Below, in pieces: positions 37,658 to 46,459 of a stretch of 64,000 bases of DNA. Origin of the DNA: Streptomyces sp. TLI_146 (GTDB taxonomy: Bacteria > Actinomycetota > Actinomycetes > Streptomycetales > Streptomycetaceae); the NCBI RefSeq assembly GCF_002846415.1, contig NZ_PJMX01000001.1, forward strand, positions 1,612,001-1,676,000, in the 5' to 3' direction. Under the pieces are notes generated by a model, which ran no database searches, had not been told where the DNA came from, and was given only the letters and a program-made list of their open reading frames with translations. Positions within the stretch are counted from its first letter, which is position 1. Each line of letters starts with the position of its first letter. The position numbers and the translations under genes are program-made.

Positions 37658-38578
37658 TCAGCCCTTGACCGCTCCCTCGCCGACGCCGCGGAAGAAGTAA
37701 CGCTGCAGGCAGGCGAAGAGCACGATGAGCGGGGCGACGGCGATGACCGTGCCCGCCGCGACGAGCCGTTCGTCGTTGGCGAAGGTGCCGTGCAGATAGT
37801 TCAGGCCGATGGTGAGGGTGAAGCGGTCCGGGTCGCTGAGGACGATCAGTGGCCACAGGAAGTCGTCCCAGGCGCCCATGAAGGCGAAGATGGCGACCAC
37901 GGCGAGGGTGCCCTTCACGGCGGGCAGGGCGATGCGCAGATAGCGCTGCCAGGCGTTGGCGCCGTCGACGTACGCCGCCTCCTCCACCTCGTACGGGAGG
38001 TTGAGGAAGGCGTTGCGCATCAGCAGGACGTTCATCGCGCCGATGGAGCCGGGCAGCAGGACGGCGATCAGGGTGTTGTTGAGGCCGAGGTCCCGCATGG
38101 TGGTGAACTGGGCGATGATGATGCCCTCGACGGGGACCAGCATGGCGAGGATGAACGCGAGGGTGGCCGCCCGGCGGCCACGGAAGCGCATCCGGGCCAG
38201 GGCGTATCCGGCGAGGGACGCGCCCACGCAGTTGGTGACGACGTTGGCGGCGGCGACCTTCAGCGAGTTCAGGGCGTAGTCCCAGACGGGGATGGTGTCG
38301 GCCACGCGCGCGTAGTTGTCGAGGGTGGGCTGCCCGGGCAGGAACTTCGGCGGGGAGCTGAAGATGTCCTCGTGCGGCCCCTTCAGCGAGGTGGAGAGCT
38401 GCCAGAGGAACGGCCCCACGGTGAGGGCCAGGACCACCAGGAGCAGCACGTACCGCAGCACGAGCTGCCAGAGGGGAACGCGTCGCCCTTCCTTGTCGGT
38501 GACGCCCCTCCCGCGGCGGCGCACGGCGGTCGCCGGGCCCGTACGAGTCGCGGTACCCGTGTCGGTGTCGATGCTCAC
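37658..38578 (-). CDS. Sugar ABC transporter permease (MalG type)
   Basis: 306 residues with a 30-residue cytoplasmic tail and six membrane segments. EAA loop: VEEAAYVDGANAWQRYLRIALP. The C-terminus RYFFRGVGEGAVKG is typical of CUT1 sugar permeases. It overlaps the upstream permease by 4 bp (start within its stop). The GH5 gene follows 68 bp later. No ATPase gene is present, so a shared MsiK-type ATPase is expected. Confidence 0.94.
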   Translation of the reverse strand: MSIDTDTGTATRTGPATAVRRRGRGVTDKEGRRVPLWQLVLRYVLLLVVLALTVGPFLWQLSTSLKGPHEDIFSSPPKFLPGQPTLDNYARVADTIPVWDYALNSLKVAAANVVTNCVGASLAGYALARMRFRGRRAATLAFILAMLVPVEGIIIAQFTTMRDLGLNNTLIAVLLPGSIGAMNVLLMRNAFLNLPYEVEEAAYVDGANAWQRYLRIALPAVKGTLAVVAIFAFMGAWDDFLWPLIVLSDPDRFTLTIGLNYLHGTFANDERLVAAGTVIAVAPLIVLFACLQRYFFRGVGEGAVKG

Positions 38579-39546
38579 GCGTCCTCCCTCCGGTCCGCCC
38601 GCAGCACGAGCAGCATCAGCGCGACGGTGACGGCGAAGACGACCACGGAGATGGCCGAGGCGTAGCCGACCCGGCCGGTCAGACCGGTGCCGACGCGCTG
38701 GACGAGCATCACCAAGGTGGTGTCCTCGCCCGCCGGGCCGCCGCTGGGGCCCGCCATCAGATAGACCTCGGAGAAGACCTTGAAGGCCGAGACCGAGGAG
38801 AGCGCGGCGACCAGGACCATGGTGGAGCGCAGCGCGGGCACGGTGACGGTGAAGAAGCGACGGATCGCCCCGGCCCCGTCGACCGCGGCCGCCTCGTGCA
38901 GCTCACGCGGTACGTTGGCCAGGGCCGCCAAGTAAATGATCATGTAGTAGCCGAGGCCCTTCCAGACCGTGACCGCCATCGCGCTGCACAGCAGCAGCCA
39001 CTGGTCGCTGAGGAAGCCGACCTTGCCGACGCCCACCGCCTCCAGGACCGAGTTGATCAGCCCCCGGTCGTCGAGCATCCACACCCAGATGAGGCCGACC
39101 ACGACGATGGAGGCCACGACCGGGGTGTAGAACGCCGCCCGGAAGAAGGCGATGCCGGGGATGTGCCGCTGGACGAGCATCGCGAGCAGCAGCGGCAGGA
39201 CGACGAGGGCCGGGACGACGCCGAGGACGTACAGCGTGCTGTTGCGCAGCCCGGTCCAGAACATGTCGTCGTGCCACAGCTCGCGGAAGTTGGCGAGGCC
39301 CACGTAGTGGCCGGGCACCAGGGTGCGGCGGTCGGTGAAGGAGTTCACCACGGTGCTGACGAACGGGTACAGGCTGAACACGCCGACGACGAGCAGTCCG
39401 GGCGCCGCGAACAGCCAGGGGCTGGTGGGCAGTTGGCGCCGGATGCGACGGCCGGCCCGGTGCGGCCCGGAGCGGGGGCTCCGGGCCGCCGGGGCGGCGG
39501 CGAGGGGGCCGGACGGGTCCGCCTGGGCGGCGGTGGGGCTGTTCAC
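38575..39546 (-). CDS. Sugar ABC transporter permease (MalF type)
   Basis: 323 residues with six membrane segments and a basic proline/alanine-rich N-terminal tail. EAA loop: HEAAAVDGAGAIRRFFTVTVP. It starts 7 bp after the substrate-binding protein stop, in the same operon. It makes the membrane channel with the MalG-type permease downstream, presumably for mannose-rich oligosaccharides. Confidence 0.94.
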   Translation of the reverse strand: MNSPTAAQADPSGPLAAAPAARSPRSGPHRAGRRIRRQLPTSPWLFAAPGLLVVGVFSLYPFVSTVVNSFTDRRTLVPGHYVGLANFRELWHDDMFWTGLRNSTLYVLGVVPALVVLPLLLAMLVQRHIPGIAFFRAAFYTPVVASIVVVGLIWVWMLDDRGLINSVLEAVGVGKVGFLSDQWLLLCSAMAVTVWKGLGYYMIIYLAALANVPRELHEAAAVDGAGAIRRFFTVTVPALRSTMVLVAALSSVSAFKVFSEVYLMAGPSGGPAGEDTTLVMLVQRVGTGLTGRVGYASAISVVVFAVTVALMLLVLRADRREDA

Positions 39547-39553
39547 GGACGGC

Positions 39554-40840
39554 TCAGCTCTGCTTCAGCAGCTGGTCACAGGCCTTGACAGCGTTGTCAA
39601 GCGCTTCCTTGGGGCTCTGCTTGCCCTGGAGCGCCTTGGCCACCTCGTTGCGCAGCGCGGTCTTCATCTGCTCGCTGAACAGCACCGGCGTGTAGTTGAC
39701 CGCCGTCTTCAGGGACTTGGCGGCGGCGATCCGCACCCGGGTCTCGTCGGTGCCGTCCTCCTTGGTGAAGTACGGGTCGTCGAGCGAACCCGCGGTGCTC
39801 GGGAAGATGGCGACCTTCTTGGCGAACTCCATCTGGTGTGCCGCGTCGGTCACGAAGTGCGCGAAGGCGACGGCGGCGGGCTTCCGCTTGCTCTTGGAGT
39901 TCACCATGACGCCCATGACGTACATGTTGGCCTTGCCGGTGCTGGTGATCTGGTCGGTGATCCCGATGTTCTTGTAGAGCGTCGGGGCCTGCTTCTTGAA
40001 GTTGGCGAGGTCGAGTGCGCTGCCGGGGTTCATGGACACCGACTCGGTGAGGAACTTGTGCCCGGCCGACTCGGGGGTGGCGGTCAGCGCCTGCGGGTCG
40101 AGCGCCTTGGCGTCGTACAACTCCTTGTACTTGGTGAGGAGTTCGACCCCCTTGGCATCGTTGAACGCGAAGCCGTCGCCGCTCTTGTTCATCAGCTCGA
40201 CGCCGTAGCGCCCGAAGTCCTCGATCGTGGGCACGTTGGCGAAGGTCGCGATCTTCCCGTTGCTCTTGCGGGCCATCGCCAGCCCGTCGGCGAAGACCTC
40301 GTCGTACGTCTTCGGCGGTTTGGCCGCGTCCAGCCCGGCGTCGCTGAACAGCCGCTTGTTGTAGAACAGCGGGCCGGTGTTGAGGTACCAGGGGAAGGCG
40401 TACGTGCCCGGCGTGCCCGGTATCCGGTGACTCTGCCAGGCGCCCGGCAGATACTCCTTGCGGTAGTCGGCGGCCGCCTTGTCCAGGTCGAGCGCGAGAC
40501 CGGCCTTCGCGAGCGGGGCCACCAGGTCCGGCGAGACGTTGACGACGTCGGGCAGGGTGCCGCCCGCGGCGTCGGCGCTGATCTTGTCGGCGTAACCCTC
40601 GGCGGGCCGGTCCACCCACTTCACCTCGGTGCCGGGGTACTTCTTCTGGAAGTCCGCGATCACGCCGTTGAAGTAGTCCTTGAAGTTCGCCTGGAGGTTC
40701 CAGGTCTGGAAGGTGATCTTCCCTTCGACCTTGCCGGACGCGTCGGACGAACCGGAGTCGGAGTCGCCGGAGCAGGCGCTCAGCGGCAGGACGGTGGCGA
40801 GGACGGCGGCAGCGGCGAGTGCCCTGCGGGAGATGCGCAC
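39554..40840 (-). CDS. ABC substrate-binding lipoprotein, probable N-glycan receptor
   Basis: 428 residues. Signal peptide with lipobox LPLSAC (lipid-modified Cys near residue 23), so it is held on the outer face of the membrane. The fold is the CUT1 binding protein: ITFQTWNLQANFKDYFNGVIADFQ, GGTLPDVVNVSPDLVAPLA, GPLFYNKRLFSDAG. It opens a six-gene run (binding protein, two permeases, GH5, GH85, GH38). It faces the LacI regulator gene across a promoter region with twin operators. The glycosidases suggest that the ligand is an oligomannose glycan released by the GH85 enzyme; this is inference. Confidence 0.93.
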   Translation of the reverse strand: MRISRRALAAAAVLATVLPLSACSGDSDSGSSDASGKVEGKITFQTWNLQANFKDYFNGVIADFQKKYPGTEVKWVDRPAEGYADKISADAAGGTLPDVVNVSPDLVAPLAKAGLALDLDKAAADYRKEYLPGAWQSHRIPGTPGTYAFPWYLNTGPLFYNKRLFSDAGLDAAKPPKTYDEVFADGLAMARKSNGKIATFANVPTIEDFGRYGVELMNKSGDGFAFNDAKGVELLTKYKELYDAKALDPQALTATPESAGHKFLTESVSMNPGSALDLANFKKQAPTLYKNIGITDQITSTGKANMYVMGVMVNSKSKRKPAAVAFAHFVTDAAHQMEFAKKVAIFPSTAGSLDDPYFTKEDGTDETRVRIAAAKSLKTAVNYTPVLFSEQMKTALRNEVAKALQGKQSPKEALDNAVKACDQLLKQS

Positions 40841-41047
40841 GGTGTACGGCTCCTTTGCTCGGACCAGACGTGCGGACGGCGGCGGTCGGCCTCGCCGGGG
40901 GCCGGGGGGTGTCCCCCGGAAAGGCGCGGTACCGGACGCTCACATCGGCAGACTTTGCGGTGCGAATCTTCAAAAAGTCAATAGGCGGCCCTAGTTGGAT
41001 GATGTATGCGCAGGTCACCGCCGCGAATCGGGGTAGTTGCAGCGATC

Positions 41048-41089
41048 TACTAATGCGCTTTAGAGTCATGGTGCTCAAGCGCATTAGTA
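41048..41089. promoter_or_regulatory. Twin operator for the LacI regulator
   Basis: TACTAATGCGCTT (41048-41060) and AAGCGCATTAGTA (41077-41089) are perfect 13-bp inverted arms separated by 16 bp. Each arm contains a LacI-like pseudo-palindrome with central GCGC (TAATGCGCTTTA at 41051 and CAAGCGCATTAG at 41076), so two dimers or a tetramer could bind. The block lies 56 bp before the lacI-type start in the shared divergent region. The remaining 200 bp toward the ABC operon hold no gene. Confidence 0.75.
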
Positions 41090-41144
41090 CGCTGGGGCAT
41101 TCACCGGCCACGGACCGGTCGGATCCAGCGGGAAAGGGGCACGG

Positions 41145-42227
41145 GTGACGGACAGCCCGCCGTCCGGCAAGGACACGCAGGCGGCCCGGCGCACGGTGGC
41201 GCGCCGCCCGACGATGAAGGACATCGCCCAGCGGGCCGGGGTGTCGGAGAGCGCGGTGTCATTCGCGCTCAACGACCGCCCCGGCGTCTCCGAGGTCACC
41301 CGGGACCGGGTCCGCCGGGTCGCCGAGCAACTGGGCTGGCGGCCGAGCACGGCGGCCCGGGCGCTCTCCGGCGAGGGCGCGGCCACGGTCGGCCTGGTGG
41401 TGGCGCGCCCGGCCGCGACCCTCGGGGTCGACTCGTTCTTCCTCCAGCTGATCTCCGGCATCCAGGAGGTCCTGGCGGAGCGTCAACTCGGCCTGCTCTT
41501 CCAGGTGGTGGAGGACGTACGGGCCGAGTGCGCGGTGTACCGGCGGTGGTGGGCCGAGCACCGGGTGGACGGCGTCCTGGTGGTGGACCCGCGCACCGAC
41601 GACCCGCGCCCGGAGCTGCTCGACGAGCTCGGGCTGCCGGGGGTCGTCATCGGCGGGCTGCCGGACACGCACCCGAACCTGTCGCAGGTGCGCGCCGACG
41701 ACACCGGGGCGATGGCGGCGGTCGTCGGCAGGCTGTACGAGCTGGGGCACCGCAGGGTCGTGCACATCGCGGGCCTCGACTCGCTGGCGCACACCGACCG
41801 CCGCATCCGCTCCCTGCGCGCCGAGGCCGACCGGCGCGGACTGACCGGGGTGCGCTCGGTGACCACGGACTACTCGGACACCGAGGGCGCGGCGGTGACC
41901 CGCAGGGTGCTGGGCGGGGAAACGGCGCCGACCGCGCTGGTCTACGACAACGACGTGATGGCGGCGGCCGGAGCCGCCGTGGTGGCGGGGCTCGGGCTCT
42001 CGGTGCCGGGCGACGTCTCGATCGTGTCGTGGGAGGACTCGGTGCTGTGCCGGATGGTCCACCCCTGGCTCACCGCGCTGTCCCGGGACACCATCGCGTT
42101 CGGGCGGCTGGCCGCGCGGGAGCTGACCGCGCTGCTCGACGGCGGCGCCGCCCGGTCGGTCCCGATGCCGCTGCCCCGGCTGATCGAACGCGAGAGCACC
42201 GCCCCGCCGCCGCTCACTCGGGTCTGA
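41145..42227 (+). CDS. LacI family transcriptional repressor of the N-glycan locus
   Basis: 360 residues from GTG 41145 after GGGAAAGGGG. The N-terminal tail (1-22) precedes the LacI helix-turn-helix MKDIAQRAGVSESAVSFALN and the hinge helix PSTAARALSG. The rest is the periplasmic-binding-protein-like sensor (VGLVVARPAA to FGRLAARELTALL). It is divergent from the ABC/glycosidase operon and adjacent to a strong twin palindrome, so it is the likely local repressor, probably induced by an imported sugar. The last 14 bp overlap the convergent phosphatase gene. Confidence 0.93.
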   Translation: MTDSPPSGKDTQAARRTVARRPTMKDIAQRAGVSESAVSFALNDRPGVSEVTRDRVRRVAEQLGWRPSTAARALSGEGAATVGLVVARPAATLGVDSFFLQLISGIQEVLAERQLGLLFQVVEDVRAECAVYRRWWAEHRVDGVLVVDPRTDDPRPELLDELGLPGVVIGGLPDTHPNLSQVRADDTGAMAAVVGRLYELGHRRVVHIAGLDSLAHTDRRIRSLRAEADRRGLTGVRSVTTDYSDTEGAAVTRRVLGGETAPTALVYDNDVMAAAGAAVVAGLGLSVPGDVSIVSWEDSVLCRMVHPWLTALSRDTIAFGRLAARELTALLDGGAARSVPMPLPRLIERESTAPPPLTRV

Positions 42228-44331
42228 GCAGCAGCAGCGCCACGTCGTCGCTGCGCCCCTGGGTCTCCTGGACATGGCGTACGAGGCTGTCGGCGACCTC
42301 CTCCAGCGGGCGCCCGCCCTCGGCGGCGAGCCGGTCGGCGACGGCGGCCACCGACTCGTCGAGGTCGACGCCCGCGATCTCGATGAGGCCGTCGGTGTAC
42401 AGCGCGAGGACCGAGCCGGGCGGCAGCGGCACCTCCGTGGTCGGGTAGACGGCGTCCGCGTCGATGCCGAGCAGCGGGCCGCCGGCCAGATCCAGCGTGC
42501 GCACTCGGCCGTCCGGGTCCCTGAGCAGCGGCTGCGGATGTCCGGCGCGGGCCAGCAGGGCGCGTCCGCGCGCGGTGTCCAGGTGCAGATAGATGCAGCT
42601 GGCGAAGCGCTCGGTGGCGAGGTCGACGAGCAGCCGGTTGGTGGACTCCATGACCCGGCCGGGGGTCTGGCCGACGGCGGTGTAGGCGCGGACGGCGGTA
42701 CGGACCTGGCCCATCAGGCCCGCCGCGGTGACGTTGTGGCCCTGGACGTCCCCGATCACGGCGGCGGCCGCGGTGCCGACGGGCAGCAGGTCGTAGAAGT
42801 CGCCGCCGATGTCCATGCCCTGGGTGCCCGGCAGATAGCGCGCGGCCACTTCGAGCCCGGGCAGGTCCGGCAGGGTGTCCGGCAGCAGGGCCTCCTGGAG
42901 GCCGTGGGCGAGCCGGTGCTTGGCGTCGTACAGCCGCGCCCGTTCCAGGGCCTGCGCGATGAGTCCGCCCACGCTGGTCAGCACCGCGCGCTCCTCGGCC
43001 GTGAAGGTGCGCTCCTCGGCGTAGCCCAGCACACAGGTGCCCACGGCGCGGCCGGAGGCGATCAGCGGCAGATAGGCCCAGGCAGCCATGCCGTCGGGGG
43101 TGGCGTACCGGATCGGGTAGAGGCGCTCCAGCTGCCCGCGCGACTCGTAGAACCCCGGCACGCCGGTGAGCAGGGCGCGCACGCCGGGCGTCTGGGCGGT
43201 CAGCGGCATCCCGTCGAACCGGTCCACCACCGAGGGGTCCTCGTAGCCGCGCTGCCCCAGGACGTGCAGGCGCCCGCTGGAGGAGCCGAGCATGACCAGG
43301 GTCCGGCTGCCCACGGCCGGCATGATCTCGTCGGCGACCAGGTCGATCACATCCCGTACGCCCACGGCCTCGGTCAGGGCGCTGGCCAGGCTCAGCACGT
43401 GCGAGATGGTCACCAGGCGCCCGGGCCCCTCCCCCGCGTCGCGCGGCGGACGGCCTCCCCGGGGCGTGGCGCGGGCCCGGGTGATGCGCACGCTGAGGCC
43501 GGTGGTGCTGGGGTAGAGCCGGAAGGAGAGCCAGTCGCCGGGCGGGCGCAGCGCCACGAACGAGGTGATCCGCTGGCTGAGCAGCGCCGCCCGGTAGCGG
43601 TCCTCGTACATCGGGTCGTTCAGCCACGGCAGGGTCACCCACGGCGGGGTGCCGAGCAGCCGCTCGACCGGGACGCCGAGCAGGTCGGCCGAGGCCTGGT
43701 TGGCGTACTCGACCCGGCCGTCGAGGTCGAGCGCGCACAGTCCGTACGGCAGGCGCGCGGCCATCCGGGCGGCCTCGGCGGCGCGGACCTCCCCCGGCGG
43801 CTCCACCGGGCGCACCCCGGGCTCCGGCAGCACCGGCCGGCCCTGGCCCGCGGCCCACTCCATGTACTCGGCGAGCCGGTCGCAGGCGGCGGTGAGCCGT
43901 TCGCGCTCGTGGCGGGAGAGGTCGGCGGGGTGCGAGCCGGGCCAGGTCGCGTAGACGGCCCCGTAGACAGTGTCGGCGGTGGCCACGGGGAGGGCGGCCA
44001 GCGCGAAGGGGTAGGGCAGCACGACCGCGATCCGGGGGTAGCGGCCCGCCATCTCCTCCTCGCCGCCGACCCAGACGAGACGCCGCTCGCGGGCCGCGTC
44101 GGCGACCGGGATGGGGGCGGCGAGCCCGACCCGCTCCCAAGGCGCGGCGAAGACCCTGGGCAGGCCCGCGATCGCGGTCATGACCAGGACGTTCTCGGCG
44201 GGATCGAGCACATAGACGGCACCGGAGTGTGCCTGGACGTCGTCGAGGAGCCCGGTCAGCACCCGGGAGAGCACCGCCTGGTGCGGGGGCGCGCGGTCGG
44301 GCGGGGGCCCGGGCGCATCCCGGTCGGGCAC
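42214..44331 (-). CDS. PP2C (SpoIIE-type) phosphatase with GAF and PAS sensor domains
   Basis: 705 residues, soluble. Domains in order: a GAF domain (about 20-165), a PAS domain (about 190-300; LPYGLCALDLDGRVEYANQAS), a second GAF domain (about 320-480), and a SpoIIE/RsbU phosphatase (about 490-705). The phosphatase has GMDIGGDFYDLLPVG and IGDVQGHNVTAAGLMGQ, with the metal-binding aspartates, and ends SDDVALLLLRPE. Such proteins dephosphorylate anti-anti-sigma factors (STAS proteins) in response to a ligand or redox cue. A STAS gene lies at 30598. The gene converges on and overlaps the LacI gene. Confidence 0.92.
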   Translation of the reverse strand: MPDRDAPGPPPDRAPPHQAVLSRVLTGLLDDVQAHSGAVYVLDPAENVLVMTAIAGLPRVFAAPWERVGLAAPIPVADAARERRLVWVGGEEEMAGRYPRIAVVLPYPFALAALPVATADTVYGAVYATWPGSHPADLSRHERERLTAACDRLAEYMEWAAGQGRPVLPEPGVRPVEPPGEVRAAEAARMAARLPYGLCALDLDGRVEYANQASADLLGVPVERLLGTPPWVTLPWLNDPMYEDRYRAALLSQRITSFVALRPPGDWLSFRLYPSTTGLSVRITRARATPRGGRPPRDAGEGPGRLVTISHVLSLASALTEAVGVRDVIDLVADEIMPAVGSRTLVMLGSSSGRLHVLGQRGYEDPSVVDRFDGMPLTAQTPGVRALLTGVPGFYESRGQLERLYPIRYATPDGMAAWAYLPLIASGRAVGTCVLGYAEERTFTAEERAVLTSVGGLIAQALERARLYDAKHRLAHGLQEALLPDTLPDLPGLEVAARYLPGTQGMDIGGDFYDLLPVGTAAAAVIGDVQGHNVTAAGLMGQVRTAVRAYTAVGQTPGRVMESTNRLLVDLATERFASCIYLHLDTARGRALLARAGHPQPLLRDPDGRVRTLDLAGGPLLGIDADAVYPTTEVPLPPGSVLALYTDGLIEIAGVDLDESVAAVADRLAAEGGRPLEEVADSLVRHVQETQGRSDDVALLLLRPE

Positions 44332-44791
44332 GGCGGACCACCTCCTCCACGGCCGCGCGCGGACACCTCTGGAAGATCCAGGCTGCCCGTTCGCGGCCGT
44401 CCCCGCACGGCGAGCGGGCCCGGCGGCGGGGCGGCGGGGCGCGGTGGGAGCCGACCGAGGCCGACCGGGGCCGACCGGGGGACAGCGCCGCCGGGGCTAC
44501 GGCGATTCGCGCGGAAGATCCGTCCGCCTCCGTTATAAATCGGACGAAATAACTGACGGATCATCTGATCGGAAGGAGGAGTTCCGAATGTGGCAAATGC
44601 CCCGGTGGGGGGCACAGCAGCCCTTATGTGAAAGGCAGTTGGACTTCGGCCGGGCCAACTACTTCTGGCCTGCTGCCTCGTTCACTCATCAGTGAGAGTC
44701 ACTTCACGTGGGCAGCGTGTGACGTATCAGCGCAAGTCATGTCCACACCATCTAATTTTCGACGCACCTTCCCACCCATGAAGGAAGCCTC
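44332..44791. other. 460-bp divergent intergenic region
   Basis: It separates the minus-strand phosphatase gene from the plus-strand NAGPA-type gene. It holds a TATAAAT box (44534-44540), a GATCA-TC-TGATC palindrome (44559-44570), a small ORF with a strong ribosome site at 44588-44695, and about 95 bp of AT-richer sequence before the NAGPA-type start. No tRNA or known riboswitch was recognised. Confidence 0.5.
44588..44695 (+). CDS. Possible 35-residue Trp-rich peptide with a TTA codon
   Basis: ATG 44588 is preceded by GGAAGGAGGAG at a 6-base spacing, the best Shine-Dalgarno sequence in this region, with a TATAAAT box about 50 bp upstream. The 35-residue product is unusually rich in Trp (three), Phe (three) and Gln, ends SFTHQ, and has one Cys at residue 14. 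Codon 13 is TTA, the bldA-read leucine codon. Third-position GC is lower than in neighbouring genes, so it could also be non-coding. AGTTGG (44637-44642) and CCAACT (44655-44660) would fold the mRNA inside the frame. It might be a peptide, or a leader controlling the gene 96 bp downstream. Confidence 0.35.
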   Translation: MWQMPRWGAQQPLCERQLDFGRANYFWPAASFTHQ

Positions 44792-46393
44792 ATGCGCCGA
44801 ACCACCCTCGCCGCCGCGCTGTCAGCCGCCGTCGCCCTGACCGCCGCGGTCGCCATGCCGACTGCCGAGGCCGCCCCCCACGGCGCCCTCCGCCCCGCCC
44901 TCGACGCCAAGCCGTTCCAGTCTCCCCTGACGTCCACCGCGCCCCCGGTGACCCGGACCCTGAGCCCCGGCGTCACCCTCACCACGTACACCTTCGGCAA
45001 GAAGAACGCGGACGACTTCTGGACCGTGCACGTGTACCTGCCCGCGCAGTCCGGCGGTCCGGTCAGCAAGGCCACGACCGAGCTGGGCCCCAAGGACACG
45101 GCGGACCGGGTCGCCCAGGCCCTGCGCGAGAAGGGCTTCGAGCCGCGGGTCGAAGAGGTCCGCTCGCCCGCGTACGCCGACCTGGAGGCGGGCACGCTGG
45201 GCTGGACGGTCCGGCTCGGCGGCTTCGCCCAGCGGCCCGACGCGACCGCGGAGCTGGCCAAGGTGAAGGCCGCCGGGTTCACCGGCGACACGCGCTACAC
45301 CGCGCAGGACGGCACCGACTTCCGCGCCCCGGAGAAGGTCAACGTCATAAGAGTCGACTTCCGGCAGTTCCAGGGCAAGGTGGACACCGAGTTCGGGCCC
45401 ACCCTGCACGGCACCGAGCCGGCGACCGACCTCATCGCCCGCGCGGGCGCGATCGCCGGCATCAACGGCCAGTGGTTCTACAACGACGCCCCCGGCGGGT
45501 TCTACGTCAAGGACGGCAAGGTGCTCGCCTCGGCGACCCAGGGCCGGGGCGCGGTCATCATCACCAACGGCGGGCGGCACGTCCGCGTCGACGCCCTCAA
45601 GGCACACATCTCGCTGCAGACGCCGGGCGGCGCCATCGAGGAGATCGACGGCGTCAACCGCTTCCCCGGTGACGTCTGGAACTGCGGCGGAGTCGGCGGC
45701 GACACCCCGACCGAGAAGCCGCAGCACGACTTCGAGTGCACCGACCCCAGCGAGCTGGTGCGCTTCACCCCCGAGTGGGGCACCCCGCCCAAGGGCGCGG
45801 GCGCCGAGGCCGTCCTCGACGCCCACGACCAGGTGGTCGCGGTGAACTCCTCGCGCGGGGCGGCCGTCCCGGCCGGCGGCTCCACCATCCAGGCCATCGG
45901 GGAGAGCGCCGAGTGGCTGCTCGGCCATGTGCACGCGGGCGACCCCCTCACCATCCGCACCCGCGTCAGCGACAGCTACGGCCTCCCGGTGCCGCTCACC
46001 CGGGACACCACGATCATGCAGGTCGGCCCGACGCTGGTGCGCCGGGGCAAGGTGTCGGTGAACGCGATGGCGGACGGGATCATCCGGTTCGGCGCCGACC
46101 AGTCGTTCACGTACGACTGGACCAACCGGGCCAATCCGCGCTCGATGATGGGCGTGGACAAGCAGGGCCGGCTGATGCTGGCCGTCGTCGACGGCCGGCA
46201 GGCGGGCTACAGCGAGGGGCTGAGCATCGCCTGGACCGCGGTGCTGATGAAGCAGCTCGGCGCCCAGGAGGCGCTCAACCTCGACGGCGGCGGCTCCAGC
46301 GTGATGGCCACGGCGGCCGACGGCGTCATCAACCGCCCGTCGGACTCCTCCGGCGAGCGCTCGCTGGGCGACGCCTGGGTCATCAAGCCCTGA
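44792..46393 (+). CDS. Secreted phosphodiester glycosidase (NAGPA) family protein
   Basis: 533 residues from ATG 44792, with AAGGAAG upstream. Signal peptide 1-27 (AEA). Residues about 60-170 look like an SPOR-related repeat region: DDFWTVHVYLP, ADRVAQALREKGFEPRVEEVRSP and GTLGWTVRLGGFAQ. The rest is the NAGPA domain: AGAIAGINGQWFYNDAPGG, SMMGVDKQGRLMLAVVDGRQAGYSEGLS and NLDGGGSSVM, all close to the uncovering-enzyme family. It is a likely cell-surface or secreted sugar-phosphodiester hydrolase; the natural substrate (teichoic acid or glycolipid decorations) is not known. It ends just before a terminator shared with the convergent phosphatase gene. Confidence 0.87.
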   Translation: MRRTTLAAALSAAVALTAAVAMPTAEAAPHGALRPALDAKPFQSPLTSTAPPVTRTLSPGVTLTTYTFGKKNADDFWTVHVYLPAQSGGPVSKATTELGPKDTADRVAQALREKGFEPRVEEVRSPAYADLEAGTLGWTVRLGGFAQRPDATAELAKVKAAGFTGDTRYTAQDGTDFRAPEKVNVIRVDFRQFQGKVDTEFGPTLHGTEPATDLIARAGAIAGINGQWFYNDAPGGFYVKDGKVLASATQGRGAVIITNGGRHVRVDALKAHISLQTPGGAIEEIDGVNRFPGDVWNCGGVGGDTPTEKPQHDFECTDPSELVRFTPEWGTPPKGAGAEAVLDAHDQVVAVNSSRGAAVPAGGSTIQAIGESAEWLLGHVHAGDPLTIRTRVSDSYGLPVPLTRDTTIMQVGPTLVRRGKVSVNAMADGIIRFGADQSFTYDWTNRANPRSMMGVDKQGRLMLAVVDGRQAGYSEGLSIAWTAVLMKQLGAQEALNLDGGGSSVMATAADGVINRPSDSSGERSLGDAWVIKP

Positions 46394-46429
46394 GAGCCTG
46401 TCCTTGAACCCGTACGTCACGTACACGAG

Positions 46430-46459
46430 GGACTGGCCGGTCCGCGGGCCGGTCAGTCC
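46430..46459. terminator. Bidirectional terminator
   Basis: GGACTGGCCGG (46430-46440) pairs with CCGGTCAGTCC (46449-46459), with one G-U pair and an 8-base loop. It lies between the convergent NAGPA-type and PP2C genes and overlaps the end of the latter. Confidence 0.65.

Noticed and set aside
39584..39601. CTTGACA-GCGT-TGTCAAG palindrome
   Set aside because: It lies inside the C-terminal codons of the substrate-binding protein (LDNAVK), far from any promoter, and is explained by codon choice.
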